From NCBI GenBank assembly GCA_965262365.1, contig OZ253541.1:4278001-4342000 (forward strand): DNA of 64,000 nucleotides, written 5' to 3'. Below the pieces are notes generated by a model, which was not told the DNA's origin, ran no database searches, and worked only from the letters and a program-made list of their open reading frames with translations. Origin of the DNA: UBA6522 sp965262365 (GTDB taxonomy: Bacteria > Pseudomonadota > Gammaproteobacteria > Steroidobacterales > Rariloculaceae). Made by a program: the position numbers and the translations under genes. Positions 44,366-53,794 of this stretch are shown here, piece by piece (the stretch's first letter is position 1; each line of letters begins with the position of its first letter).

Positions 44366-44856
44366 TGCGGCCTGTTCCAGGATGAGCTTCGCGGCCAGCT
44401 TGCCAGCATTCGGAGCGCGCTCCCACGCCTTTTCGAGACTGGTAGGGCTTTCAGCCTCTATCGACCCATTTAGTTCAGGTTCAGCGTCCGCATCCGGCCC
44501 AATGTCAGGTGGCGCAGCGGGCGCTGGCGTAGGGACACCGACTTCGTCGTCTACAGACGTGCGCCCTAGGTAGAGCCTCCTTAATTCTCCAGACCATCCG
44601 CACCTCCTGACCGCTGGGTGCGCGTCTTCGACCGGTCGCGAATCCGTGACGTGGCCCAGGAACGTCTGGATTCACATCCATACTATTGAGGTGTCCCGCG
44701 CCGGGCTCCGTCCGTTCGCCGCGCCGATGACTCGCCGATGACGTGCCTGACCGCATTGCTTCGTCACTGCGCCACTCCACCGCTTGCCTTCCCGAAGCGC
44801 GTCGCCTTCGGCGCCGCGGCTGTGCCGCGGCTGCGCCGCTTCTCGCCTGCACCTGC
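44366..44856. other. gap or unassigned coding remnant
   Basis: The reverse-strand frame of the preceding entry extends into this region without a recognisable start. Near 44795-44835 the sequence repeats CCGCGGC in a palindrome-rich GC patch just before the pheT remnant. Otherwise nothing is supported. Confidence 0.35.
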
Positions 44857-45036
44857 AGCGTGAGACTGTTCGACATCCACCGCGGCAAGGGAATGGATTC
44901 GGGACGAAAAGGTGTCGCTTTGGGCTGGATTTTGCAGGACCGATCGCGCACCCTTACTGACAGGGAGGCAGAGCGGATCGTGTCATCCACCGCGCGGCAA
45001 CTGGAACACGAACTCAAGGCAACCAACAGGGAGTAG
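44857..45036 (+). pseudogene. pheT: pheT C-terminal remnant
   Basis: Sixty codons encode SVRLFDIHRGKGMDSGRKGV, then ALGWILQDRSRTLTDREAER and the tail LEHELKATNRE. This is the anticodon-binding (FDX-ACB) end of the phenylalanyl-tRNA synthetase beta chain, where the pattern is V-x-L-F-D-x-Y-x-G-x-G...K-S-x-A...TLTDxE. The other 700-odd residues are missing and the sequence upstream is unrelated. The ihfA gene follows 10 nt later, the same order as in gammaproteobacterial chromosomes. Confidence 0.7.
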
Positions 45037-45046
45037 CCTGTCATCC

Positions 45047-45397
45047 ATGATGTCATTGACCAAGGCGAAAATGGCTGAATCATTGTTCAACGAACTCGGC
45101 CTGAACAAGCGGGAAGCGCACGAGTTGGTTGATATTTTTTTCGAGGACCTGAGAGTGTCCCTGGCAAGCGGAGAACAAGTCAAACTGTCCGGTTTCGGCA
45201 ATTTCGACTTGCGCGACAAGAACCAGCGGCCCGGGCGCAACCCGAAGGCCGGCGAGGAAATCCCCATTACGGCACGGCGGGTGGTGAGCTTCCACACCGG
45301 CCTGAAGCTGAAGACGCGAGTCGAGGCAGTACGTGGGGATTCTGGCGAAGCCACGGCTTCATCGGATGGCGTTGATCGCCCTGATCGTCGAGCATGA
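45047..45397 (+). CDS. ihfA: integration host factor alpha-like DNA-binding protein
   Basis: A 116-residue protein, MMSLTKAKMAESLFNELGLN, then KREAHELVDIFFEDLRVSLA and VKLSGFGNFDLRDKNQRPGR-NPKAGEEI. The Arg-Asn-Pro at residues 64-66 is the DNA-kinking tip, and ITARRVVSFHTGLKLKTRVE completes the fold. Chromosomal IHF alpha has about 100 residues; this one adds a 16-20 residue acidic/polar tail. It follows a pheT fragment, so it was probably captured from a chromosome. IHF bends DNA at oriT, at attachment sites and at promoters, so a private copy would suit a mobile element. Confidence 0.88.
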   Translation: MMSLTKAKMAESLFNELGLNKREAHELVDIFFEDLRVSLASGEQVKLSGFGNFDLRDKNQRPGRNPKAGEEIPITARRVVSFHTGLKLKTRVEAVRGDSGEATASSDGVDRPDRRA

Positions 45398-45674
45398 CAT
45401 AAAATCGTTCCATGGTTCTATGGAGCCGCAGTCTTCGCTCATGCGTCCCTCCTGATGGCATCACTTAGGCACAGTAAGGTGACGGAGTTTTTCCCGTGAG
45501 CGAGTAGGAACGCAATGCGTATCCCTATGCGGCCGGGGCAGTCGATCACGCTGTGGAGGTGAAAGATGGATCGGTTTAGGTTGGTTCGGGAAATGCCGCG
45601 GAGGCGGTTATGCCGGGTCCGTGCAGCGACATGGAGATGTCGCGCGAGAATACGCGAGACCACTTTCGTGCGGT

Positions 45675-46934
45675 CTAGGCACTTGCCGGATCGGTTACCT
45701 CTGGCGACCACGTCGGAAGCCACCACTCGATGTTGCTAGTGCCGTTCCAACGACTCCCTGCAGAGGGGTCCGGATCCGCGGCGGCGATGATCTGCTTGAG
45801 TACCGCCACCTTGTTCTTGTTGCTGATGCCGGTTAGTAGCCACAGCCCCTTAGCCCCGGGCACTGGATCGCGCCTCGGGCCGGCTTCTGTGAACAGATGA
45901 CTGGGAGCGATCGAGGCCAATTCGTCGGGCGAGTTGCGGCGCCGGTCGCGCTGCACGATCGCGCTGACGACCGCCAAAAGTACCTCCTTGGCGTTGCGTT
46001 CGCGGATCCACGGCCCCTCGCCGATGCGCCACGCTCTGGCCAGTCGGGACGACCTGAGCACGTCTCCAGACGGGAGGGACAAAGTCACATCAGTCGCCAG
46101 CGTACCGGCGCGCGGGTCGTCCTGTGGAGGGGAGGGCTGGTCACGTTTGCCGGAACGCGTCGCGCTGGCGGCGCGATCCAAAGTGGCCTGCAGGTTCTCG
46201 TTCAAGGCGTCATTGAAGGCGAGGGTGGCGGCTTTGCGCACGCGGTCGCGAACCGACTTGGTGGCGATGCCGAGGTCGAGTGTCTTGCAAAGGTAGCGCG
46301 CGAAGGCTCCGTCCGGAGGCTCCCGGAGCGCCTTTTCAAACCAATCCCTTATTAGCGTCCTCGCCCGTTCCTCGTTGGTTCGTTCGACGAGCGCGGCAGC
46401 GTCGAACCGCGACTGCGTGATGTCGTGTAGCCAAGACAACTCGGCGTCGCCCGGATTGAGCGTATCGTGGGTGAGAATCGGAACGTCGGCGATCTCCCCG
46501 GTGTTGCCCTGCCGGGCGGCGAACCAGCGATACTCGATGCCATTGGTAAGGACCGCCAGAGTGGCTGGCGTATGCACGAAATACCTGGCCAGTTGCACCG
46601 TGGCGTTTTGCGGTAGCGGAAGGCTAGCGGGCTTCGCCTCGATCAGAATCGATGGCGAGCCGTCGTGCAGAATCGCGTAGTCCACTTTCTCGCCCTTGCC
46701 GCCAGGGACATCGGCGCGGTATTCAACCTGCACCGATCTTGGATCGCGGACATCGTAGCCGAGCAGTTCAAGGTAGGGATTGACGAGGCTGATCTTGGTC
46801 TGCTCCTCGCTTCTACACAGTGGTGCGATATCCGCCTTATGCCTAGCAAAGGACTCCAGTGCAGCCTTAAAATCAGTAAGTTTCTGAGTCAAAGTCCTGT
46901 CCCGAGAATTCCCGTTCGAGATACATATTGCCAT
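45675..46934 (-). CDS. HsdR_N-type PD-(D/E)XK protein
   Basis: A 419-residue protein. The N-terminal domain resembles the type I restriction HsdR N-terminal nuclease: EEQTKISLVNPYLELLGYDV, VEYRADVPGGKGEKVDYAIL and SILIEAKPAS give Asp85, Glu99 and Lys101. The middle is helical (FEKALREPPDGAFARYLCKT, VRDRVRKAATLAFNDALNEN). No helicase or methylase domain follows. The C-terminal part (KGLWLLTGISNKNKVAVLKQ) is of a kind seen in stand-alone type I restriction-like proteins. It may act alone against unmodified or foreign DNA; no partner is evident. Confidence 0.8.
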   Translation of the reverse strand: MAICISNGNSRDRTLTQKLTDFKAALESFARHKADIAPLCRSEEQTKISLVNPYLELLGYDVRDPRSVQVEYRADVPGGKGEKVDYAILHDGSPSILIEAKPASLPLPQNATVQLARYFVHTPATLAVLTNGIEYRWFAARQGNTGEIADVPILTHDTLNPGDAELSWLHDITQSRFDAAALVERTNEERARTLIRDWFEKALREPPDGAFARYLCKTLDLGIATKSVRDRVRKAATLAFNDALNENLQATLDRAASATRSGKRDQPSPPQDDPRAGTLATDVTLSLPSGDVLRSSRLARAWRIGEGPWIRERNAKEVLLAVVSAIVQRDRRRNSPDELASIAPSHLFTEAGPRRDPVPGAKGLWLLTGISNKNKVAVLKQIIAAADPDPSAGSRWNGTSNIEWWLPTWSPEVTDPASA

Positions 46935-47110
46935 AGCTTACTTCGGATAGGCAGCGGCTCTCAGCCCGCCTTCTGACATTCGGTCTTGCTCAAACACGAG
47001 GCTAACGTTATTCTGAAACTGGAATAAAAAACGCCGCGCCGTACGCTACAATCCAAGAGAGTCTCGGCTCCGCGTGCGGTTGCGGCAACTTCAACTTCGG
47101 ATTTCTCGTT

Positions 47111-47746
47111 TTGCGCACGTTCGCCATCCTTATTGACGGGGGCTTCTTAAAGCGGAAGCTTGGTTCAAGAGAAAACCCGCTCACCGCCGAATCGGTTGAG
47201 AAATTCGTCGAACGCCTAAAAGATCAAGATGCACTCCGCAGCTTTGATCTTCATCGCATTTACTTCTATGACGCTCCGCCATTGCGGTCAATCGAGCGCA
47301 AACCGCTTGCCGGCGGAAACATCATGTTTTCTGAAACGCGGCTTGCTCGGGATAATCAACGCTTGCACAAGGAATTGCGCGGTATGCCCTTCGTGGCGCT
47401 ACGAATGGGAGATCTCAGATTTCGAGGTTGGACGCTAAATGCGCACCGGTTGCCAGCGGACCAAACGGAACTGAGCATTACGTCAGATCATCTGGTGCCG
47501 AACGTCCATCAAAAGGGAGTCGATATGCGGGTCGGTTTAGACATTGCGTCTCTGGCGTTGAAGAAGCATGTCGACGTGATTGTTCTCGTTACCAGCGACA
47601 GCGATTTCGTGCCGGCAATGAAGTTCGCTCGACGCGAAGGCGCTCAGTTGTTTCTTGTCTGGCTTGGACACAAGATCGTCAACGAAATGCGAGAGCATGC
47701 GGACTTGGTCTTGGAAATGGACGAGGGGCTGAGGAGATTGCACTGA
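47111..47746 (+). CDS. NYN (PIN-like) domain ribonuclease
   Basis: A 211-residue protein with the acidic NYN core: FAILIDGGFLKRKLG (Asp9), VDMRVGLDIASLALKKHVDVIVLVTSDSDFVPAMKFARREGAQLFLVWLG (Asp residues in DMRVGLD and TSDSDF). This is the LabA/DUF88 group of metal-dependent RNases. The start is TTG with no strong ribosome-binding site. It stands alone in the same direction as nothing nearby; a defence or RNA-turnover role is inferred from the family and location. Confidence 0.85.
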   Translation: MRTFAILIDGGFLKRKLGSRENPLTAESVEKFVERLKDQDALRSFDLHRIYFYDAPPLRSIERKPLAGGNIMFSETRLARDNQRLHKELRGMPFVALRMGDLRFRGWTLNAHRLPADQTELSITSDHLVPNVHQKGVDMRVGLDIASLALKKHVDVIVLVTSDSDFVPAMKFARREGAQLFLVWLGHKIVNEMREHADLVLEMDEGLRRLH

Positions 47747-48071
47747 GATGGCTCGTACCACCGGCAAGTCGGCTCAGTAGCAGACGTCGGAACGATCCTA
47801 GAGGACCGACCGGCATCTGACATCCGGGCTAAGCTGTGAAACAGAGGTCTGAGGATTAAACGAGGCATCGTTGGAACGTGCCGTATCGGCCTAGTGCTGT
47901 GGGCAGGTGCTGCTCGTGGACGAATCGTCCCGCGCGGAATACGCCTAGCAGCTGGGCGACAGCAACCGGTAAGACGATTCACCGTTGGCGCGGTGGTCCC
48001 ACTGGTCCGCGGTGGCGGCGTCGGCGGTCGATGATGGGGCGGGACCGTACGAATTTGAGGCGTTTCTATAT
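47747..48071. other. gap with no recognised gene
   Basis: No supported coding region on either strand was seen. Confidence 0.4.
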
Positions 48072-48359
48072 CTAGGGAGCCGCGCGTCGCTGAACGAGCC
48101 GCACGGAACTGGGTAAGGGCATACCGATCAGGACGAACGTGGGCTTTGTGGACGGGCAGAATTCTGTGGCGCGCTTAGACCCTGTCCCTAAGTCTTCGCT
48201 AATGGCCAGCCCAATGCCGAATACGGATACGGGTTCCGCGGACAGCGACAGTGTCGCGACCAAGAAGCCGATCAGCGACATGCCCTGCAGTAGCCGCCGG
48301 GCGCTGATCGTTCGGGGCGATAGTTTATCCGCTGCGGTGGTCTCTGCGCGTTCGTCCAT
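48072..48359 (-). CDS. possible small membrane protein
   Basis: Ninety-five codons from ATG 48359. One hydrophobic segment (LLQGMSLIGFLVATLSLSAEPVSVFGIGLAI) lies at about residues 23-53 after a charged lead (MDERAETTAADKLSPRTISA). No family was recognised and the ribosome-binding site is weak. Confidence 0.35.
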   Translation of the reverse strand: MDERAETTAADKLSPRTISARRLLQGMSLIGFLVATLSLSAEPVSVFGIGLAISEDLGTGSKRATEFCPSTKPTFVLIGMPLPSSVRLVQRRAAP

Positions 48360-48585
48360 CGTTCTTTTCACATCCCTAAAATAGACGCGCGCGATAAAAA
48401 GAAACAAATGTCCCGCGACAGCCTAATGCGCGACCGCTTCCCATTGGCAAACACCCCTGCCATCCTCTGCTAGGTCGAAACTCGGTTGCGCCAAACCTCA
48501 AGACCGTTGCCACAACCTCTAAATCTTGGCGTTTGCGCCGAATACGAACATCGACACGATACATCCCATCCCCACAATAGGAGCC

Positions 48586-48783
48586 ATGCTCAACAGTGTC
48601 GACTGCGACGTGTTGGAATTGGCGAAACTATATCTGCAGAACGACCGATCATTTTTCGCCCAGCGCTGCGTTCGGCGATTCGCGGCCGGCGAGATGACAG
48701 CGCAAGACGCCATCCACCGCATTCGCCAGTGTTCCCATGTGCGCGACGACAAATGGTTTCCAGAGGATTCCCGGGGCCGCTAG
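48586..48783 (+). CDS. possible small hypothetical protein
   Basis: Sixty-five codons from ATG with ATAGGAGC upstream (GGAG about 7 nt before the ATG). The sequence LNSVDCDVLELAKLYLQNDR, FFAQRCVRRFAAGEMTAQDA predicts a compact helical protein. No family was recognised. Confidence 0.4.
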   Translation: MLNSVDCDVLELAKLYLQNDRSFFAQRCVRRFAAGEMTAQDAIHRIRQCSHVRDDKWFPEDSRGR

Positions 48784-48910
48784 ACTCGCTGCCCAGATCG
48801 CTCCCGCAACTTGCCGGCTCCGATCCAAAGGGCCCCGCTCAGTCCTTTGCCAAGGCACCGGGCGGCCGGAACCTGGGAGTGCCCCCTACGTCCGGTTTTG
48901 GGTCATTGAC

Positions 48911-50469
48911 CTAGGAGTCTGCGCCGTAGAAAAACTAATGAGATAATTGTGTCGCAGTTTGGAGGAGATTGCGATGCCGACGACGTTTCGCCCGTACCAG
49001 CCGGATCAGGGGTTGCTGCTGCCGTCCGATTTGAGGGATTGGCTACCGGCTGGGCACTTGGCGCACCATGTGAGCGATCTGGTGGACGGATTGGACTTGA
49101 AGGCGTTTTACGTGCGGTACGAGGGAGACGGTCGTCGGAAGTCGCCGTACGAGCCGCGGATGATGGCCAAGGTTCTGATTTACGGGTACGCGACGGGGGT
49201 GTTTTCCTCGCGAGGGCTGGCACGGAAGCTGGAGGAGGATGTGGCCTTTCGGGTTCTGGCGGCGGGGAATTTTCCGAGCCACCGGACGCTGTGCGAGTTT
49301 CGCCGCCGGCATTTGTCGGACTTCAAGAAGCTGTTCGTGGAGGTGGTCGGCTTGGCGCGGGAGATGGGTGTTGCGAACTTCGGCCGGCTGTCGGTCGACG
49401 GCACGAAGGTTCGGGCGAACGCGAGCAAGCGCAAGGCGATGAGTTACGCTCGGATGTTGGAGGAGGAACGGCGTCTCAAGGGCGAGATCGAGGCGTTGGT
49501 GTCGCGGGCGCGGGAGACCGACGCGGCGGAGGACGCACGTTTTGGGGAGGCGTTTCGCGGCGACGAGTTGCCGGAGGAGTTAAGCCGCCGGGAGGATCGT
49601 TTGGCGGCGATACGAGCGGCCAAGGCGCGCCTGGAGGCGCGCCAGCGGGAGGCGGACGACGCCCGTGAGCGCGAGCCCGGATCGAAGCGCAACCCGAAGG
49701 GCGGTCGGCCGTACAAGCGCGACTACGGCGAGCCGCAGGACAAGGCGCAGGACAACTTCACGGATCCCGAAAGCCGGATCATGAAGACGTCCTCGGAGGG
49801 TTTTCAGCAGTGCTACAACGCGCACATGGCGGTGGAGGGCGCGAACCAGTTGATTGTGGCCACCGAGGTGTCGTCGAACGCCAGCGACCAGGGTCGGATG
49901 CTGCCGCTGGTGAAGGAGGTGCAGGCCGCCCATGGAGAACGGTCAGGGAGCGTGCTGGCCGACGCCGGGTACTGCAACGAGGCCGACCTTGAGGCGCTGG
50001 AGGCGCGCGGCGTGGACGGCTACGTCGCCTTGGGCCGGGAGGGCCGGCGCGCGGTCGCGGTGAACGCGGCCAAACATCCGGCGAAGGCCCGCATGGCCGA
50101 GAAGCTGGCGACGCAGGCGGGACGGGCACAGTACGCCCGGCGCAAATGGTTGTCGGAGGCGCCCAACGGGTGGATCAAGGAGGCCCTCGGTTTCCGCCGG
50201 TTTAGCCTGCGCGGCCTGAACAAGGTACAGGGCGAGTGGGACCTGGTCTGTCTGGCGTTGAACGTCAAACGGATGCAAGGGCTTCAGGCGGCCTGATGGC
50301 AGGGATACTGCCCAGCAATCGAGCCGGACGACGGTCGATTCAAGCGCACATGGGGGCCGTCGAGACTCCTCGTCGTCCAAACGCCCGATTCGGCGTTCGC
50401 CCAGGTGAATTCATCGCCCATTTGCGAAATTCACCCGGTCGCGGATCGTCCTATGGCGCAGGCTCCTAG
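48911..50469 (+). mobile_element. IS1182-family insertion sequence, apparently intact
   Basis: The left end CTAG-GAGTCTGCGCCGTAG (48911-48929) and the right end CTATGGCGCAGGCTC-CTAG (50451-50469) are inverted copies with two mismatches. CTAG at both outer edges is either a 4-bp target duplication or part of the ends. The 1559-bp interval contains one full transposase gene. The base composition is higher in GC than its flanks. Confidence 0.75.
48974..50296 (+). CDS. IS1182-family transposase
   Basis: A 440-residue DDE transposase. The N-terminal DUF772-like region reads LLLPSDLRDWLPAGHLAHHVSDLVDGLDL, YEPRMMAKVLIYGYATGVFSSRGLARKLEEDVAFRVLAAG and FRRRHLSDFKKLFVEV. The catalytic part includes LSVDGTKVRANAS (first Asp), SVLADAGYCNEADLEAL (second Asp) and WIKEALGFRRFSLRGLNKVQGEWDLVCLALNVKRM (Glu). 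A charged helical insert lies between. The ATG at 48974 has GGAGGAG 8 nt upstream. The reading frame is intact, so the element may still move. Confidence 0.93.
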   Translation: MPTTFRPYQPDQGLLLPSDLRDWLPAGHLAHHVSDLVDGLDLKAFYVRYEGDGRRKSPYEPRMMAKVLIYGYATGVFSSRGLARKLEEDVAFRVLAAGNFPSHRTLCEFRRRHLSDFKKLFVEVVGLAREMGVANFGRLSVDGTKVRANASKRKAMSYARMLEEERRLKGEIEALVSRARETDAAEDARFGEAFRGDELPEELSRREDRLAAIRAAKARLEARQREADDAREREPGSKRNPKGGRPYKRDYGEPQDKAQDNFTDPESRIMKTSSEGFQQCYNAHMAVEGANQLIVATEVSSNASDQGRMLPLVKEVQAAHGERSGSVLADAGYCNEADLEALEARGVDGYVALGREGRRAVAVNAAKHPAKARMAEKLATQAGRAQYARRKWLSEAPNGWIKEALGFRRFSLRGLNKVQGEWDLVCLALNVKRMQGLQAA

Positions 50470-50861
50470 CCTGCGTTTCTCGCTCAGTAGTTGCGGATCG
50501 TCAGTAAACATCGTCACTTCCCGGCCGCTCTCATCCAGGCGCCAAACTGCACGTTGCCGGCCACTCTTCCTGAGCGTCCAGCTCGCGCACCGTTGGAATC
50601 GTCACCACGTAACGGCGCCGAGACGTCTTCGCCAATGCGTCCGCATTGCCGTGGTCTTTGCCCCTTCCGGACCGACCGAAGCGGTCGCGGAACGGTTAGC
50701 TCGACGCACGAATGCCGGTGGCAGTACCCTCAGAACAGGTTCGCTTGAACGAAAACAGACGAGCCGGATACTTTATTTTAGTCCAAACCTCGTCCGGCCC
50801 AGACTATCTCACAACGTACAATCTAAACTGCAGCGCGCAAGGACAGACAAAGCATATCCCA
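50470..50861. other. gap downstream of the insertion sequence
   Basis: The frame of the next gene is open back to 50712, but the likely start is at 50862. No other supported feature was seen. Confidence 0.4.
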
Positions 50862-52736
50862 ATGGAATGGATACTCGGAATCGTCTTGAGTGCTCTAGCA
50901 GCGCTGGCCGGCACTTGGCTGAAGGGTTTTCTCAATCCCTACATTCCCTCTGCAGCACGGGTACGGCTTTTCCTGAAGAACATCGCTACCCCGAAACCCA
51001 AACTCTCCGGTGACCGCTTTCACCTCGCCCTTTGCTGGTTGGCGAACGACTACAGCGGGCAAGATACGGACACCGTCGAACGCGCCTTTCATGCCGTACC
51101 GGGTGTCACGCTGCTCCGTTCGTCCAGCATCGTGAAGGCTTCCGGCGCGGCCGATGACTGGCGTCCCGCCATGCTAAAGCGCGCCCGCGCGGTCCTGCAC
51201 CACTGGAATGTTGACCTAGCGATCGTGGGTCTAGTCAAGAAACCCGGGAAAGTGCTCAGCCTGTGGTTCATTCCTTGCGAAGGTGAAGGCACCCTCGACC
51301 GCGGAGACGCCCGGCATTACACCTTGCAGGAGGTGTCCCTCGGCCCAGATTTTCGTGAGGATTTGCGCGCCCAGCTTCGCGCCATGACACTCGCCGCGGT
51401 CGCGCCGCTTGCCGACAACGAAACGCGCGCCGGGTTGTTGGAGCAGGGTCTGCAGGCCAGCGCCAACAAGATTCGCGCCATGATCAGAGCGCAGCCCAGC
51501 GAGAATCCAGAAGTTCGCGCGGCCCTCCATGGCGCTCTCGGAACCGCCCTTGCCGCCCAGGGCGAACGGCGGAGCGGCACGGAGACACTCGAACAGGCCG
51601 CAAACGCGTTTCGAGTGGCCCTTGAAGTCCAAACGCGCGAGCGAGCGCCCCTGTATTGGGCAACCACCCTGAACAATCTCGGCGCCGTCCTTTCGTCTCT
51701 CGGCGAGCGCGTGACCGGAACAGCCTACTTGAAGGAAGCCGTGGCGGCTCATCGGGCAGCCCTCGTGATCTTCTCTCCAGACCGCATGCCCTTCGAACGG
51801 GCAATGACCCTGAACAATCTAGGCGCCGCGCTTTCGGCACTGGGCGAGCGCGTGGGAGGATCAAAGCACCTAAGGCAGGCCGTGGCCGCTCACCGCGCCG
51901 CGATTGAACTCCGGGACCGTAAGCGCGCACCGCTTCAATGGGCCATGACCCAAAACAATCTCGGCACCGCGCTTCAAACCCTCGGGGAACGGGAGGAAAA
52001 GCGGGAATTTCTCGAAGAAGCCGCAATGGCCTTTCGGGCGGCATTGGAAGTACGCACGCGAGAGCGCATGCCGCTCGATTGGGCGATGATCCAAAACAAT
52101 CTCGGCAACGCCCTTGTAGGCCTTGGCGAACTGGAGGGCTCGCCGGCGCGCCTCAAAGAGGCCCTGGTGGCCTATCGGGCGGCGCTGGAAGTTCGCACGC
52201 GCGAGCATGTACCTCTGAAGTGGGCAACCACGCAGAACAATCTCGGCGTCGCCCTTTCATCCTTGGGCGAACTGAAGAACCAAACGAAATATCTTGAACA
52301 GGCGATGACGGCCTTTCGGGCGGCACTGGAAGTGCGCACGCGGGGGCGCACGCCGCTCGAGTGGGCAAACACCCAGACCAATTTGGGCGATGCCCTCCAG
52401 TCTCTAGGCGAACGCCAGGACGGGACGATCCACCTCGAACAAGCCGTGACAGCCTACCGCGCGGCACTCGAGGTTTATACCCGAGAGCATATGCCTCTCC
52501 AATGGGGCGTCACCCAGAATTCACTTGGCAATGCGCTACTGATGCTGGCCGAGCGCGACGGCGGCATGGAGCGTTACGAGCAGGCCGTCGTGGCCTACCA
52601 TGCCGCCCTCGATGTGTTCACCCCGCAACATCCGCTCAACCTTCACGACAAGGTACAACACAATCTCGCCCAGGCCATCCAGAGATTGCGTCAGCGCCAC
52701 AACGAACAACAATCGTCCGCCGATCCTTCAAGCTAA
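50862..52736 (+). CDS. membrane-anchored tetratricopeptide-repeat protein
   Basis: A 624-residue protein. An N-terminal membrane anchor (MEWILGIVLSALAALAGTWL) is followed by a mixed alpha/beta domain to about residue 215 (FHLALCWLANDYSGQDTDTVERAFHAVPGVTLL, VDLAIVGLVKK). The remainder is a run of about seven 50-residue TPR-like repeats, each containing a PLxWAxTxNNLGxALxxLGER phrase followed by a YLEQAVxAFRAALEVRTRER phrase. Close similarity between repeats suggests recent internal duplication. Such proteins act as protein-interaction scaffolds; the partner is unknown. The longer frame upstream looks non-coding, so I used the ATG at 50862. Confidence 0.8.
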   Translation: MEWILGIVLSALAALAGTWLKGFLNPYIPSAARVRLFLKNIATPKPKLSGDRFHLALCWLANDYSGQDTDTVERAFHAVPGVTLLRSSSIVKASGAADDWRPAMLKRARAVLHHWNVDLAIVGLVKKPGKVLSLWFIPCEGEGTLDRGDARHYTLQEVSLGPDFREDLRAQLRAMTLAAVAPLADNETRAGLLEQGLQASANKIRAMIRAQPSENPEVRAALHGALGTALAAQGERRSGTETLEQAANAFRVALEVQTRERAPLYWATTLNNLGAVLSSLGERVTGTAYLKEAVAAHRAALVIFSPDRMPFERAMTLNNLGAALSALGERVGGSKHLRQAVAAHRAAIELRDRKRAPLQWAMTQNNLGTALQTLGEREEKREFLEEAAMAFRAALEVRTRERMPLDWAMIQNNLGNALVGLGELEGSPARLKEALVAYRAALEVRTREHVPLKWATTQNNLGVALSSLGELKNQTKYLEQAMTAFRAALEVRTRGRTPLEWANTQTNLGDALQSLGERQDGTIHLEQAVTAYRAALEVYTREHMPLQWGVTQNSLGNALLMLAERDGGMERYEQAVVAYHAALDVFTPQHPLNLHDKVQHNLAQAIQRLRQRHNEQQSSADPSS

Positions 52737-52858
52737 GCCCACTGGACCGGTATTTCCGTACAACCAGTTGACCTAATATTGGCTAGCAGGCCGAATCATT
52801 GGCTTCAGCCGGCAGCTGCAGTTGGCCGGCCGCACTATTGTCTCCACGACGATCCGCT

Positions 52859-53176
52859 CGATTCAACCGAACCCTCAAGCGCATCAAGGCTGAACTGCGC
52901 CGACGAATGCATCACAACGTTCACGAGGTAGCCGCATGGCTCGGGAGGGTCTTGGGCGGTTGGCTGCGCTACTACGCAGTCCCGACCAGCTTCCCGTTCC
53001 TCCAGAGGTTTGTGCTTCGTCTCAAGAGAATGTGGTTGCGTGTCTTGCGACGCCGGTCACAGAAGGACCGCTTTACATGGGACACCATTGGCCGATTGGC
53101 GGGCGCCTTCTGGCCCCCGCTGCGGATTCTGCACCCATGGCCGAAGACGCGGTTTGCCGTCAAACACCCAAGGTAG
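52859..53176 (+). pseudogene. group II intron reverse transcriptase/maturase, C-terminal remnant
   Basis: The frame encodes RIKAELRRRMHHNVHEVAAW, LGRVLGGWLRYYAVPTSFPF, LRRRSQKDRFTWDTIGRLAG and PRILHPWPKTRFAVKHPR, the X/thumb-domain end of bacterial group II intron maturases. The reverse-transcriptase part is absent. The remnant probably marks an old insertion whose 5' part was lost. Confidence 0.8.
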
Positions 53177-53339
53177 GAGCCTGGTGCTCTAACGGGCCTG
53201 CGGGGATCTGTGCGGGGGGCGCTGGGTAACCAGCGTTCCTACCGCGACAAAGGCGCCGGGTCCACGCCATTTCGGCCACCGACGGAGCAAAGCGACGCAG
53301 GACGGGCCGATGTGACAACTCTTCCCGTGGCCCGAGGAG

Positions 53340-53620
53340 GCTCTATGCCGCATCTTTGGTGGTACTGGGAGATAGCTTCGGGGCGATTCTGGAAATTTCG
53401 CGCCGAATCTTCCCCAATCTCCTCGCTTCGCCCGTTCGTGATCATGTCCCGCGCGACGGCCCGGGCGCTGAACAAAGGCGAGCGGAAGAGATGGACTTCA
53501 AGCTCCGTTCGAGGCTATTCGCGACGATCGAGGACCTCCATTGCAAGCGTGACCAGCAGGAGATCGGGCTGCTCCGGCTGCCAGACAGCATCCTCGACAT
53601 CTCCTTGTTACTGGAAAGTC
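53340..53620 (-). pseudogene. RHH/CopG-family relative, decayed copy
   Basis: On the reverse strand this reads LLLVTLAMEVLDRRE-stop-PRTELEVHLFRSPLFSARAVARD and MITNGRSEEIGE, matching the intact gene at 61806-62117 (LLVKLAMDALDRRDWPRTELEI...). A TAG replaces Trp, and a 1-nt insertion after EEIGE shifts the frame, after which IRREISRIAPKLSPSTTK resumes in another frame. The N-terminal part is lost. Confidence 0.7.
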
Positions 53621-53794
53621 TTATTAACCCAGCCTGCCGTATAATCCGTGACCGTCGTACCACCCACATGACGGTGTGGGAGACTATCGTGGAGAGTCTT
53701 TCGGTCTAGATCGCGGCGTTCTACTGCCAACGGGAGGCTGCGGACAAACAAGACACGCGATTCCTGCAACTCATAAAGGAAGGGGAAGCCGATT

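Noticed and set aside
45398..45674. 95-codon reverse-strand frame after ihfA
   Set aside because: The composition is not protein-like and it overlaps the 3' end region of the HsdR_N-type gene without its own start signals.
50712..50861. N-terminal extension of the TPR protein
   Set aside because: The 50 extra residues lack a coherent signal and precede a clear membrane anchor beginning at ATG 50862.
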